A DNA stretch of 64,000 nt, taken from NCBI GenBank assembly GCA_028280305.1, contig JANQMC010000030.1, forward strand, positions 1 through 64,000, written 5' to 3'. The position numbers and the translations under genes were made by a program. A model generated the notes under the pieces. It was not told the DNA's origin. It searched no databases and saw only the letters and a program-made list of their open reading frames with translations. The number at the start of each line of letters is the position of its first letter. Within the stretch, counting starts at the first letter, position 1. The stretch is from Pelagibius sp. (GTDB lineage Bacteria; Pseudomonadota; Alphaproteobacteria; Kiloniellales; Kiloniellaceae). Below are positions 8,186 through 17,278 of the stretch, one piece after another.

Positions 8186-10279
8186 ATGGAGATGGGCGGC
8201 AAGCGCGTCCTCGTCTGCAATTGCGAAGCTTCCATGCCGCTGGACGAAAAGGCGCTGACCAAAGCCTGTCAGGCAGCGGGGGCCAGCGGGGAGGCCGACC
8301 TCAACAGCCAGCTCTGCCGCGCACAGCTCGGCAACTTCCAGCAAGCGATCCTCGGTGACCAGCCGGTGCTGGTCGCCTGCACCCAGGAAGCGCCGCTGTT
8401 CGGCGAGGTGGCGGCGGAGGACAATCCCCAGGCGAACATCGATTTCGTCAACATCCGTGAGGACGCCGGCTGGTCCGCCGAGGCCGGCGGCGCAACGCCG
8501 AAGATCGCCGCACTGCTGGCGGCCGCCGCGGTGGAGGCCGAACCGACCCCGCTGGTTGCCCTGGCATCGCAAGGGGTCTGCCTGGTCTACGGCAAGGACG
8601 AGCGGGCGATCGAAGCTGCCAAGCAACTGGCCGGCCGCCTGGAGGTGACGGTGCTGCTGAGCCGGCCCGGCGAGATCCTGCCACCGCGCAACATGGACGT
8701 GCCGGTCTTCAAGGGCAGCATCGTCCAGGCCAAGGGGCACATGGGCGGTTTCGGCATCACGGTGAACGACTACGCCCCTGCCTCCCCCTCCGGCCGGGCG
8801 CAGTTGGTCTTCGAGGCGCCGCGCGACAATGCCTTTTCCGAATGCGATCTGATCCTCGATCTGACCGGCGGCACGCCGTTATTCCCGGCCCATGAGAAAC
8901 GCGACGGCTACCTGAGGCCCGACCCCGGCGATCCCGTCGCCGTGCAGCGCGCGCTCTTCGAACTGGGCGACATGGTGGGCGAGTACGACAAGCCGCGTTA
9001 CGTGAAATACAACGGCGACATCTGTGCCCATTCGCGCAGCCGCAAGACCGGCTGCACCCGCTGTCTGGACGTCTGCCCGACCTCGGCCATCACCTCCGCC
9101 GGCGATACGGTGGAGATCGATCCGCTGGTCTGTGCCGGCTGCGGATCTTGCGCTTCGGTCTGTCCGACCGGTGCCGCCACCTATCAGTTGCCCGCCGGCG
9201 ACAGCCTGTTCATGCGGTTGCGCGAACTGCTCGACGCCTACGGCAAGGCCGGCGGCGCGGCCCCCTTGCTGTTGCTGCATGACGACAAACACGGCGCCGA
9301 GGTGATCGCCCTCTCGGCCCGCCTCGGCCGCGGTCTGCCGGCGCGTGTCTTGCCTCTGCCTTTGAACGAGGTCACCCAGGTCGGAATCGATTTCCTCGCC
9401 GCCGCCTTCGCTTACGGCGCCGAACAGGTGGTCATTCTGGCCGACCCGAAAAAGCGCGACGAGTTGAGCGGCCTGGCCGGCCAGATCGGTCTGGCGGAAG
9501 CGGTCCTGAGCGGCCTCGGCTACGGCGCCGGCCGCATTCATCTCGTCGACGACGCCGACCCGGATGCGCTGGAACGCCAGCTCTATGATCTTGCTGTGCC
9601 GGAGCAGAATATGACCGGCGGCAACTTCCTGCCCCTCGGCGGCAAGCGCAGCCGGGCCTTCCTGGCTTTGCGTCATCTGCACGACAAGGCGCCGCAGCCG
9701 GTTGATCAGCTACCCCTGCCGCCCGGCGCGCCCTTCGGCGCCGTGAAGGTCGATACCGAGGGCTGCACCCTCTGTCTCGCCTGTGTCGGCGCCTGCCCGA
9801 CCGGCGCCCTGCTGGACGACGAGAGCCGCCCCTGGCTCGGCTTCAAGGAAGACGCCTGCGTGCAGTGCGGGCTCTGCCGTAACACCTGCCCGGAATCCGT
9901 GATCACCCTGGAGCCGCGGCTGAACTTCACCAGCGAAGCCATGGGCGCCGTTGTCCTGAACGAGGCCGAACCCTTCGAATGCATTCGCTGCGGCAAGCTC
10001 TTCGGCGTGCGCCAGTCCATCGAGCGGATCGTCGACCAACTGGCCGGCAAGCATCATATGTTCCAGGACAGCGCCCAGATTGACCTCATCAAAATGTGCG
10101 AAGATTGCCGCGTGACCGTGCAGTTCGAGAGTTCCGACAATCCCTTCCAGGGGGGCGACCGCCCGACACCACGCACCACCGACGACTACCTGCGCGAGCG
10201 CGAGATCGAGGACGCCCGGCAGAAGGTCCTGGCGGAGCGGGCCAACGGGAAGCCGGAAGACGGCAGCGGTAACGCTTGA
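8186..10279 (+). CDS. Polyferredoxin: 4Fe-4S dicluster protein with two ferredoxin pairs and a C-terminal CxxC...CxxC site
   Basis: 697 residues from the ATG at 8186 (GGAGAG upstream). Three cysteine regions stand out. Residues 290-326 hold two 4Fe-4S motifs (CTRCLDVCP and CAGCGSCASVCP). Residues 527-568 hold two more (CTLCLACVGACP and CVQCGLCRNTCP). Residues 599-642 hold CIRC and CEDC, probably a metal site. The N-terminus VLVCNCEASM and the early Cys residues may belong to a further redox or nucleotide module. The protein is soluble and cytoplasmic and should pass electrons between partners. Such proteins are often encoded near fdhD/mobA in alphaproteobacteria, which fits formate dehydrogenase metabolism; the exact partner is inferred. 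Confidence 0.85.
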   Translation: MEMGGKRVLVCNCEASMPLDEKALTKACQAAGASGEADLNSQLCRAQLGNFQQAILGDQPVLVACTQEAPLFGEVAAEDNPQANIDFVNIREDAGWSAEAGGATPKIAALLAAAAVEAEPTPLVALASQGVCLVYGKDERAIEAAKQLAGRLEVTVLLSRPGEILPPRNMDVPVFKGSIVQAKGHMGGFGITVNDYAPASPSGRAQLVFEAPRDNAFSECDLILDLTGGTPLFPAHEKRDGYLRPDPGDPVAVQRALFELGDMVGEYDKPRYVKYNGDICAHSRSRKTGCTRCLDVCPTSAITSAGDTVEIDPLVCAGCGSCASVCPTGAATYQLPAGDSLFMRLRELLDAYGKAGGAAPLLLLHDDKHGAEVIALSARLGRGLPARVLPLPLNEVTQVGIDFLAAAFAYGAEQVVILADPKKRDELSGLAGQIGLAEAVLSGLGYGAGRIHLVDDADPDALERQLYDLAVPEQNMTGGNFLPLGGKRSRAFLALRHLHDKAPQPVDQLPLPPGAPFGAVKVDTEGCTLCLACVGACPTGALLDDESRPWLGFKEDACVQCGLCRNTCPESVITLEPRLNFTSEAMGAVVLNEAEPFECIRCGKLFGVRQSIERIVDQLAGKHHMFQDSAQIDLIKMCEDCRVTVQFESSDNPFQGGDRPTPRTTDDYLREREIEDARQKVLAERANGKPEDGSGNA

Positions 10280-10333
10280 GGCCTGTACGGCGGTTAATCG
10301 CCTTTTCACCAAGAGCGGAGTAGGCTTGCCGCC

Positions 10334-11209
10334 ATGACTTCTGACGGCGAAAAGCCCGACCCCTTTCTCCATGCCTACCGCGACGATCTGGCGGCGGCTT
10401 CACTGAAGGGCCGGGTATCGGCAGAACGGTTCACCGAGGGCCGGCAAGCCGGTATCTGCAAAGGTCTCGTTGACCTGCGCCGCGAACCCGACGCGGGCTC
10501 CCGCCTCGACACCCAGTTGCTGTTCGGCGAAACCGCTACGGTCTACGACGAACGCGATGGCTGGGCCTGGGTCCAGAACGAAACCGACAGCTACGTCGGC
10601 TATGTCGAGAGCGCTGCCCTAGGCGAAGCACCGAAGCCGCCGACCGATCAAGTGTCGGCCCTGCGCAGCTACCTGTTTCCGGAACCGGACCTGAAGGCAC
10701 CGCCCCTGGACTGCCTCAGCATCGCCTCGCCCGTCCGCGTCGTCGGCGAAGACGGAGACTACGCGGCCTTGGACGGCGGCGGTTTCCTCTATCGCAAACA
10801 CCTCGCGGCCCTGCCGTCAGAAAACGAAAGCGACTATGTCGCCAGCGCGCTGCGTTTCCTCGGCACGCCTTACTATTGGGGTGGGCGCAGCAGCATCGGT
10901 CTGGACTGCGCCGCGCTTATCCAGCTCTGCCTCGCCCGCGCGGGGATGCCGGTATTGCGCGATTCCTACATGCAGGGCAGCTCGGTCGGACAGGCCGTCG
11001 ACTGGCGGCCGGGCGAAACGATTTTGCGACGCGGCGACCTCGTCTACTTCCCCGGCCATTGCGTCATCATGCTGGACGACCGGGAAGTGGTGCACGCCAA
11101 CGCCTTCACCATGTCGGTGGCCATTGAAGCGCTGGAAGCGGTGGAGCAACGGGTCATCGCCGAAAGCGGCGGCACCGGCATCACCGGCGTACGGCGGCTC
11201 CGCCCTTAG
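10334..11209 (+). CDS. NlpC/P60 (C40) family cell wall peptidase with SH3-like domains
   Basis: 291 residues. The N-terminal half contains two SH3-like stretches (LRREPDAGSRLDTQLLFGE and the DGWAWVQ/SYVGYVE region). The C-terminal half is a C40 cysteine peptidase: TPYYWGGRSSIGLDCAALIQ with nucleophile Cys192, GDLVYFPGHCVIML with His242, and VVHANAFTM with His254. Such enzymes cleave gamma-D-Glu/meso-diaminopimelate bonds in murein peptides. No signal peptide is visible, unusual for a wall enzyme but common in this alphaproteobacterial subfamily, where a muropeptide-recycling role is proposed. It lies 54 bp after the polyferredoxin gene and may be cotranscribed. Confidence 0.88.
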   Translation: MTSDGEKPDPFLHAYRDDLAAASLKGRVSAERFTEGRQAGICKGLVDLRREPDAGSRLDTQLLFGETATVYDERDGWAWVQNETDSYVGYVESAALGEAPKPPTDQVSALRSYLFPEPDLKAPPLDCLSIASPVRVVGEDGDYAALDGGGFLYRKHLAALPSENESDYVASALRFLGTPYYWGGRSSIGLDCAALIQLCLARAGMPVLRDSYMQGSSVGQAVDWRPGETILRRGDLVYFPGHCVIMLDDREVVHANAFTMSVAIEALEAVEQRVIAESGGTGITGVRRLRP

Positions 11210-11232
11210 ACCCGGCCTGCAATCCGCCTGGA

Positions 11233-11544
11233 CTATTGCGGCGGGGGCCCGCTGCCGCCGCCCACCTGGGCCTGACAGAGCGCCTCGGCCCGGCTCTTGA
11301 ACAGATCCGCCTGCTGGGCGGTGATGGTGCCCTCGGCGGCCATGCGGTCGATATCCACGGCCCGTTCCGCCAGACAGCGCGCCACCGGGTCGTCTGCCGC
11401 AAGGCCGGCTTCTTCCGGCGGTGGAAAGATGTCGTCACGATGCATCCAGCCCAGGGCGGCAGCCATAAGGAAGGCCACCCCGAGAGCCCAGAGTCGGGCA
11501 GCCGGGCGGTCTAGAAATGAGACCTTTTGAGACGAATCCGTCAT
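11233..11544 (-). CDS. Small single-pass membrane protein, unknown function
   Basis: 103 residues from the ATG at 11544. Residues about 15-33 (LWALGVAFLMAAALGWM) form one membrane helix. The rest, probably periplasmic, contains two cysteines (VARCLAERAVDID and AEALCQAQ) that could form a disulfide between two helices, plus a Gly/Pro tail. I do not recognise the family. It converges with the NlpC/P60 gene, leaving only 23 bp between the stops, and diverges from moaA. An alternative upstream ATG at 11580 adds 12 residues but has no better ribosome binding site. Confidence 0.6.
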   Translation of the reverse strand: MTDSSQKVSFLDRPAARLWALGVAFLMAAALGWMHRDDIFPPPEEAGLAADDPVARCLAERAVDIDRMAAEGTITAQQADLFKSRAEALCQAQVGGGSGPPPQ

Positions 11545-11673
11545 GCCCGAAAGGCTAAAGGCCCAGGATTGCCGCCGCAAGCCGGGCCATCGGCGGCCTG
11601 GGCGGAAATGTTCTTGGAAAATGGCTTGCCCCTACGAAAGTTGGGGGCGAAATATCAGCTGCCTGCTATTATT

Positions 11674-11687
11674 TTGATAAGCATCAA
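11674..11687. promoter_or_regulatory. Perfect FNR/FnrL box upstream of moaA
   Basis: TTGATAAGCATCAA matches the FNR consensus TTGAT-N4-ATCAA at all ten specified positions. It is centred 69 bp before the moaA ATG. If FNR acts as a class II activator, transcription would start near 11722. Molybdenum cofactor synthesis is often raised under low oxygen, so the placement is sensible. Confidence 0.75.
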
Positions 11688-11749
11688 TGAGGTGCGCCGG
11701 TTCAGCAGTCAACTTGGGCCGGACAAGACCAAGGTTTGGGAGAGGCTTG

Positions 11750-12751
11750 ATGGCAGAGATGATCGATCCCTTCGGGAGGGCGATCACCTACCTTCGTGTA
11801 TCGGTGACGGATCGTTGTGACTTCCGCTGTGTTTACTGCATGGCGGAGAACATGACCTTCCTGCCGAAAGCGGACATTCTGAGTCTGGAAGAACTCGACC
11901 GGGTCTGCAGCGCTTTCGTGCGCCAGGGCGTGAAGAAGCTGCGCATGACCGGCGGCGAGCCGCTGGTGCGCCGCGACATCATGAAGCTGTTCCGCAGCCT
12001 GTCGCGCCACCTGGAAAGCGGGGCGCTGAATGAACTGACGCTCACCACCAACGGCAGCCAGCTCGGCCGCTTCGCCCATGAGCTGGCGGATATCGGCGTG
12101 CGGCGGGTGAACGTTTCCCTCGATACGCTGAACCCGGACAAGTTCGCCGCCATCACCCGCTGGGGCAAACTCGATCAGGTGATGGCCGGGCTCGATGCTG
12201 CCAAGGCGGCCGGGCTGCAGGTGAAGATCAACGCCGTGGCGCTGAAGGGCGTCAACGACGACGAGGTCGACCGGCTGGTCTCCTGGTGCGGCGACGAGGG
12301 TTTCGATCTGACCTTCATCGAAGTCATGCCGATGGGCGACATCGGCGGCGAGGACCGGGTCGAACAGTATTGGCCGCTTTCCATGCTGCGCGCGCAGTTG
12401 GCCGAGTCTTGGACTCTGGACGAGATCGACTATCAGACCGGCGGACCGGCCCGCTACGTGCGGGTGAAGGAAACCGGCGGACGCATCGGCTTCATCACGC
12501 CGATGACCCATAACTTCTGTGAGAGCTGCAACCGTGTGCGGCTGACCTGCACCGGCACCCTCTATATGTGCCTGGGCCAGGAAGACGCCGCCGACCTGAG
12601 GGCGCCTCTGCGGGCGAGCGAGAGCGACGGCCTGCTCGACGATGCGATCATGGAAGCCATCGGCCGCAAGCCCAAGGGCCACGACTTCATCATCGACCGC
12701 CGCCGCAAACAGCCGGCGGTGTCGCGCCACATGAGCGTCACCGGCGGCTGA
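11750..12751 (+). CDS. moaA: GTP 3',8-cyclase MoaA
   Basis: 333 residues from the ATG at 11750, preceded by GGAGAGG. MoaA is a radical SAM enzyme that converts GTP to 3',8-cyclo-7,8-dihydro-GTP, the first step of molybdopterin synthesis. The SAM cluster motif CDFRCVYC gives Cys23, 27 and 30. The second cluster binding site is [18 protein letters not shown] near residue 257. [11 protein letters not shown] is the SAM-binding GGEP segment, and the C-terminal Gly-Gly (MSVTGG), needed for activity in MoaA proteins, is present. A perfect FNR box lies upstream. No moaC, moaD or moeA is in the window. Confidence 0.95.
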   Translation: MAEMIDPFGRAITYLRVSVTDRCDFRCVYCMAENMTFLPKADILSLEELDRVCSAFVRQGVKKLRMTGGEPLVRRDIMKLFRSLSRHLESGALNELTLTTNGSQLGRFAHELADIGVRRVNVSLDTLNPDKFAAITRWGKLDQVMAGLDAAKAAGLQVKINAVALKGVNDDEVDRLVSWCGDEGFDLTFIEVMPMGDIGGEDRVEQYWPLSMLRAQLAESWTLDEIDYQTGGPARYVRVKETGGRIGFITPMTHNFCESCNRVRLTCTGTLYMCLGQEDAADLRAPLRASESDGLLDDAIMEAIGRKPKGHDFIIDRRRKQPAVSRHMSVTGG

Positions 12752-12769
12752 GCCTGCCGGTCAGTCCGA

Positions 12770-13285
12770 CTACTTGATCAGAACCTGATGGGCGAAGTCG
12801 CGCCCGTTGGAAATGGTGATCTGCTCGAAGCCGAGCATCTTCGCCAGATCGAAGAAGGTGAAGTAGTCCTCCACACCTAGTTCCGAGAAAACCGGCAGCA
12901 GCCGGGCCACCGCGGTCATCTGGGCGAAGATCGCCCGCGCCCGGTAGACGGTGTCGATCCGGCCGTCGTCCAGCGCCACGATGATGAGCTTCTCGGCCTC
13001 CGATCCCTTGGCGAAGATCGCCGCCGTCGGCGGATAGGGCGCCTTGTTCTGTTCGCTGGTGATGCCGGTGACAAAGGCGATGCGCGCCTTGCGGGAGGCC
13101 TCAGGCAGGGTGAAGGAGCGCGCCTGATAGGTCTCCGTCGTCTCGGGTTGTGGGTAATAGTAACCTGCATGCCGGTCGTCCGCCCGGGCCGCGTCACCAG
13201 CTGCGATCGTAGCGGTCAGCGCCATGCCAAAGAGCGCCACCAAGGCCACAAAAATCTTTCGTCCGGTCCGAAAACCAGCCTGCAT
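12770..13285 (-). CDS. Secreted protein of unknown function
   Basis: 171 residues from an ATG at 13285 with GAGAGGG just upstream. A Sec signal peptide is clear (KIFVALVALFGMALTATIAAGDAARA), so the protein is periplasmic or exported. The mature part, about 135 residues, has no cysteines. Its segments RKARIAFVTGITSEQ, AEKLIIVALDDGRIDTVYRARAI and DYFTFFDLAKMLGFEQITIS look like a small alpha/beta domain. I do not recognise a named family. It converges with moaA, 18 bp apart, but its job in cofactor synthesis is not evident. Confidence 0.75.
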   Translation of the reverse strand: MQAGFRTGRKIFVALVALFGMALTATIAAGDAARADDRHAGYYYPQPETTETYQARSFTLPEASRKARIAFVTGITSEQNKAPYPPTAAIFAKGSEAEKLIIVALDDGRIDTVYRARAIFAQMTAVARLLPVFSELGVEDYFTFFDLAKMLGFEQITISNGRDFAHQVLIK

Positions 13286-13535
13286 CTACCCTCTCCCTGT
13301 TTTTTGACCCACCAGTATTGACGGGCAGCCTGCGGGAGCCCTCGCGGTTTGGCAAGTAACGGTTTTGGCAGTGGGCCTTCGTTTTCGCCCCTTCATTCGG
13401 GAAAGAACGCAGTCTGGCGCTGCCCCGGCTGATCGCTATACTCGGCCACATCAAGGCTGGGCAATCCGGCCGCCCGCCCCAGGCAAACCGTTCAGGGGCG
13501 GTTTCTGCGAGACTGGCTTTCCATAAGAGGAATCA

Positions 13536-14309
13536 TTGGCCGTGACCGACCCGAAGATTGCGCTCGTTGCCAGTGATACGCCCGAGGCGGCGGCAGCCTT
13601 GGCGCGGCTGGAAAAGCGCTATGGCGGCACCAAGGCGGAGGACGCCGACATCATCGTCGCCCTGGGCGGCGATGGTTTCATGCTGGAATCCCTGCACCGC
13701 GTGATGGGAAGCGGCAAGCCGATCTATGGCATGAACTGCGGCACCGTCGGCTTTCTGATGAACCAGTACCACGAGGACGACCTGGCGGAACGCGTCGCCC
13801 AGGCCGAACAGGCAACCTTGCATCCCCTGCGCATGACCGCCGACTGCGTCAACGGCGAAACCAGCGAAGCCATCGCCATCAACGAGGTCTCCCTGCTGCG
13901 TGAAAGCCGGCAGGCCGCCAAGGTCGGCATCGCCGTCGACGGCGTCCAGCGCATGGACGAGTTGATCTGCGACGGCATCCTGGTTTCCACCGCCGCCGGC
14001 AGCACGGCCTACAACCTCTCCGCCCATGGCCCGATCATTCCCATCGGCGGACAGCTTCTGGCTCTCACACCCATCAGCGCCTTTCGTCCGAGACGCTGGC
14101 GCGGTGCATTGCTGCCGGCCACCGCCGAGGTTACCTTCGAGGTGCTCGAGGCAAAGAAGCGCCCCGTCTCGGCAACGGCGGACTTCACGGAAGTGCGTGA
14201 CGTCGCCCGGGTAAGAGTGCGCGAAGACCAGAGCCTCGATCTGAACCTGCTCTTCGACCCCGAACACGATCTGGAAGAGCGCATCATCAAAGAGCAGTTC
14301 CAGCCCTAG
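13536..14309 (+). CDS. nadK: NAD kinase
   Basis: 257 residues. NadK phosphorylates NAD to NADP using ATP. The GGDG motif is at residues 44-47 ([10 protein letters not shown]) and is followed by [12 protein letters not shown]. The NE pair is in [31 protein letters not shown] is the substrate-binding segment, complete. Proteins of about 255 residues are typical of the alphaproteobacterial form. Two starts compete: TTG at 13536, 5 bases after AGAGG, and GTG at 13542, 11 bases after it. The shorter form would begin [11 protein letters not shown] and is equally plausible. Confidence 0.93.
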   Translation: MAVTDPKIALVASDTPEAAAALARLEKRYGGTKAEDADIIVALGGDGFMLESLHRVMGSGKPIYGMNCGTVGFLMNQYHEDDLAERVAQAEQATLHPLRMTADCVNGETSEAIAINEVSLLRESRQAAKVGIAVDGVQRMDELICDGILVSTAAGSTAYNLSAHGPIIPIGGQLLALTPISAFRPRRWRGALLPATAEVTFEVLEAKKRPVSATADFTEVRDVARVRVREDQSLDLNLLFDPEHDLEERIIKEQFQP

Positions 14310-14409
14310 CGCTTCCTGGCGTCGGTATCCGTAAGTCACAACTGCCGTAAGGAAACGAAGGGTGGCCGCCTGAACTGGCACCTGCGGAGGGTGCCTGGCA
14401 TTCCGCCGG

Positions 14410-15477
14410 TCAACCGACAGAGCGCCGAATGACCTTTGAGAGGGCGGCCAATATGCGCGGCCTGGAGGCGGCGATGAGCTTCCAGGATAATACCGCCCTC
14501 GCCATGCGCTGCGGGAGCAGACCCACCGAGAGGAACCAGGCAGCCAAAAAAGCGCGTCGCCGCAGGGATGCATTCATCTCCAGTGTTGCCGCTGCGCCGG
14601 CGGTACCCAGGGCCAGCCTGGAGTCTTCCGCGACGGGGTGCCGGGTCTCGTCTGCGCAGAGAGAAGCCAAGCGCTGTTCAAGATGGGTCGGATCGCGCAG
14701 ACAGACATCATCGGGCAACGTCATGCCGACCTCCGCCGCCTGCCGGGAAAGTGCCGCCATGCGGTGAAAATCGTGCTGTATTCGCCAACGCGCGCCTTCG
14801 GCGAGTCTGCCGTTGAAGGCCGAGTGATTGGCGCCGTGCCGGCGATAGGCGCCGAGACAACTGTCGATCGCGGTTACTCTTCCGTGAACTGGAGCGACCG
14901 TCACAAGATAACCGTCTGCTCCTTGGCGAAACGCGTCCTCCGGTATCGGCAGTATGGATTCCAGCGTCCTGCGATCGAAAGCCAGGCCGCTGGTAACCGT
15001 CGTCTGGTAGCGGCCGCGCCGCAGCAGGGCGGGCATAACGTTGCCCTCGTCAAACGGCAGTTCGGGCGGTGGATAGGTATCGGTGATCCGCAGCTCCTCG
15101 TCGACGACATGCAGCCGGAACTGCGCCTGCGTCGTGGCGCTGTCACAGGCATCGATCACCGCCGATACGGCATTGGGGTAGAGGTAGTCATCCGCGTCCA
15201 GGAAGAAGACGACAGCGCCGGACGACGCCGCAAAGCCGGTGTTGAAGGCAGCCGCATGCCCTCCGTTGCGCGGCTTCAGGCAAGGGATAACCCTGGAGCC
15301 GTAGGAACGGATGACGTCGCGCGACCCATCGCTTGAAGCATCGTCAACGACGACCACCTCGACATTGCTGTGGTTTTGATTAAGAGCGCTGCTGATGCAA
15401 CGATCGAGAAACTGCGCGTAGTTGTAGTTCGCGATGATGATCGACGCCGGGATGCGCGCTTTCGGGGCTTGCATCAC
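14410..15477 (-). CDS. Family 2 glycosyltransferase
   Basis: 355 residues. The N-terminal GT-A fold is intact: ASIIIANYNYAQFLDRCI, VEVVVVDDASSDGSRDVI, PRNGGHAAAFNTGF and the metal-binding FFLDADDYLYPNA (DxD at about 94-97). This enzyme class transfers a sugar from a nucleotide donor to a glycan or lipid. The C-terminal 100 residues hold a hydrophobic stretch (AFLAAWFLSVGLLP) that may associate with the membrane. No other glycan genes are adjacent, so donor and acceptor are unknown. It converges with nadK. Confidence 0.88.
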   Translation of the reverse strand: MMQAPKARIPASIIIANYNYAQFLDRCISSALNQNHSNVEVVVVDDASSDGSRDVIRSYGSRVIPCLKPRNGGHAAAFNTGFAASSGAVVFFLDADDYLYPNAVSAVIDACDSATTQAQFRLHVVDEELRITDTYPPPELPFDEGNVMPALLRRGRYQTTVTSGLAFDRRTLESILPIPEDAFRQGADGYLVTVAPVHGRVTAIDSCLGAYRRHGANHSAFNGRLAEGARWRIQHDFHRMAALSRQAAEVGMTLPDDVCLRDPTHLEQRLASLCADETRHPVAEDSRLALGTAGAAATLEMNASLRRRAFLAAWFLSVGLLPQRMARAVLSWKLIAASRPRILAALSKVIRRSVG

Positions 15478-15636
15478 GTCTCACCTCGCAATCTGATACC
15501 TCGCAAATCCGGCTTTGCCACTTGCAACGGACAAGCCGTCGGCTCTTCCTGCAGACCCGCCCGGAAAAAGGATCTCAGTAGCCTGACCAGCGGCAGGCCG
15601 GATTATTCCATAGAGATGAACAACGTCGACCCGACT

Positions 15637-16512
15637 CTAGGCCTTGGCAAAGACCCCCTCGATCCAAATACCGACGGCTTTGATGCGGGGCAAACCAACC
15701 AACTCGGACTGCGTCAGCAGCCAGACTTCGCGCCGGGCCTCCTTCAGCCCATTGGGGAGCGGGAGGCGCCTCACCTTCGCGTCCCGGTCGGCAATCAGGC
15801 AGGGCAGGAAAGAACGCCCAAGCCCTGCTGCCACGGCTTGATGGGCCGCTTCGACATCGTTGACCTTGACCGCGGCAGCCCGGCCGCCCCCGGTCTTGAT
15901 GGCCTGTTCGGCCCAGCGCGCCTGCGGCAGATGGCCCATGGTTTCATCGTAGGTGATCCAGGCCTGGGCCGCGGCTTGCTTTTTCGCTGTCGCAGCGGCG
16001 GTGTAAGGGGCGAAGGCCAGGATGCCAATGCGCCGGGCCTTGACCCGTGATCCACCGGCCTTGGGCCGTGCGAAACGCAAGGCCATGTCCGTCTCGCGCC
16101 GTGTGAGACTGAGGTCGCGGGCATCCGATATCAACTCAAGCCTCAAGTCCCCATGGTCTTTGAGCAGGTCGGGCAGCGCCGGCAGCAGAATATGGTTCTG
16201 CACCGCCGGAACGGTGGTCAAGCGCACCACCCCCGTAACCTCCGAAGGTCCGCTTCCAACGCCGCCGAGCGACGCAAGATCGCGCTCCATGCCTTCGGCC
16301 AGCCGGGCCAGGGACCTGCCGAGATCCGTCAACTCCAGGCGACCGTCCGCCAGCCGCTGATAGAGGCGAGCGCCGAGGTCGGCCTCCAGGGCGACAAGCC
16401 GGCGCGACACCGTCGTGTCGTCGACGCCAAGCAACCTTGCCGCCGATGAGAGCCGATCCTTGCGTCCGATCGCCAGAACGTAGCGCAGGTCATTCCAATT
16501 TGGATTCTGCAT
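15637..16512 (-). CDS. LysR family transcriptional regulator (divergent to yciI-like gene)
   Basis: 291 residues from the ATG at 16512; a much longer in-frame extension upstream would overlap the divergent gene and is rejected. The winged helix DNA-binding domain is at 1-65: WNDLRYVLAIGRKDRLSSAARLLG followed by VDDTTVSRRLVALEADLG. The remaining 220 residues form the periplasmic-binding-protein-like effector domain. It is divergent to a YciI-like gene 88 bp away. LysR proteins usually control such a divergent neighbour; the candidate operator is the palindrome at 16522-16533. Confidence 0.87.
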   Translation of the reverse strand: MQNPNWNDLRYVLAIGRKDRLSSAARLLGVDDTTVSRRLVALEADLGARLYQRLADGRLELTDLGRSLARLAEGMERDLASLGGVGSGPSEVTGVVRLTTVPAVQNHILLPALPDLLKDHGDLRLELISDARDLSLTRRETDMALRFARPKAGGSRVKARRIGILAFAPYTAAATAKKQAAAQAWITYDETMGHLPQARWAEQAIKTGGGRAAAVKVNDVEAAHQAVAAGLGRSFLPCLIADRDAKVRRLPLPNGLKEARREVWLLTQSELVGLPRIKAVGIWIEGVFAKA

Positions 16513-16521
16513 TTCTGCAGC

Positions 16522-16533
16522 TTTGCATGCAAA
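16522..16533. promoter_or_regulatory. Palindrome between divergent lysR and yciI-like genes
   Basis: TTTGCATGCAAA is a perfect 12-bp palindrome only 10 bases from the LysR start codon. It may be an autoregulatory operator. A related half, CAAATATGCAG, occurs about 20 bp further on. Function is inferred from position only. Confidence 0.35.
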
Positions 16534-16600
16534 TTCTCGCCTATCTACGGCAAATATGCAGCCGTAGCATTGCGTGCGGATCATCAGGCAGGAGGGAGCG

Positions 16601-16912
16601 ATGCTTTTCGCTGTGTTTTTCGAGGACAACACCGAACTGGACAAGGACCTGAGGCAACAGCATTTGCCCGCGCACCTGGCCTTTCTGGAGAAACACAAGA
16701 CGCAGGTCGTGGCCGCCGGGCCGCTGCTTGCCACTGGCGGTGAAGCAGAGGGCGGCGAGAGCGAGGGCGGGTTGTGGCTTGTCGAAGCCGCCGACCGGAA
16801 CGCCGTCACCACTTTGGTGAAAGAAGATCCCTTCTGGCCGACGGGCCTGCGAAAATCCTATCGCATCGCGATTTGGAAACAGGTGTTCGCCGACGGCCGG
16901 CGCCTGGTTTAG
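16601..16912 (+). CDS. YciI-like protein
   Basis: 103 residues from the ATG at 16601, which has the strong site GGAGGGAG 2-9 bases upstream. It is a ferredoxin-like alpha+beta domain: MLFAVFFEDN, RQQHLPAHLAFLEKHKTQVV, AAGPLLATG and EGGLWLVEAADR. The conserved His and Asp of the family (RxxHLxxHLxFL and the DPF segment) are present (HLPAH; EDPFWPTGLR). YciI-like proteins are probably small enzymes or dimerising subunits, and their substrate is generally unknown. The divergent LysR gene is a likely regulator. Confidence 0.88.
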   Translation: MLFAVFFEDNTELDKDLRQQHLPAHLAFLEKHKTQVVAAGPLLATGGEAEGGESEGGLWLVEAADRNAVTTLVKEDPFWPTGLRKSYRIAIWKQVFADGRRLV

Positions 16913-17262
16913 AGGCCCAGTTCCTTACGGACCTTTTTGGTCAGCTTGGCGGCGACGATACGGTGCGCTTCTTCGACATAGGCCTTGATGTCCTTGTCGG
17001 TCATCGCCCGCTTCTTCTGCAACTGTACCCACTTCGCACGGGCCAGGTAGGGCGCGGGGGCGATACCCTCCTGCTCGCTCAGCAGGGTGTAGGAAAGATC
17101 ACTGCACTTGAAGCTGATCTTCTGCTGCTCACCCGGACCCCAGTGGGAGCAAATGGCGAAGATCTTGCCGCCGACTTTCCACACCGAGGCATTGCCCCAC
17201 TGAATCACGTTGGTGGTGCCTGTCAGCGAGCGGCAAAACCGATCGAAACCCTCGCGCGTCAC
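16909..17262 (-). CDS. MmcQ/YjbR family protein
   Basis: 117 residues from a GTG at 17262 with AAGGAG 6 bases upstream; a longer ATG version would start inside the preceding gene. The family motifs are present: REGFDRFCRSLTGTT, WGNASVWKVGGKIFAICSHW, KCSDLSYTLLSEQEGIAPAPYLARAKWVQLQ, ending near KAYVEEAHRIV. YjbR proteins have a CyaY-like fold and unclear role. Its stop codon overlaps the yciI-like stop region on the other strand. It starts 16 bp after the flavodoxin-like gene and is probably in one operon with it. Confidence 0.85.
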   Translation of the reverse strand: MTREGFDRFCRSLTGTTNVIQWGNASVWKVGGKIFAICSHWGPGEQQKISFKCSDLSYTLLSEQEGIAPAPYLARAKWVQLQKKRAMTDKDIKAYVEEAHRIVAAKLTKKVRKELGL

Positions 17263-17278
17263 TGGCAACTCCTTCTTC

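Noticed and set aside
15637-16812. Longer form of the LysR protein (391 residues)
   Set aside because: The extra 100 residues are low-complexity, overlap the divergent yciI-like gene and precede the canonical helix-turn-helix start.
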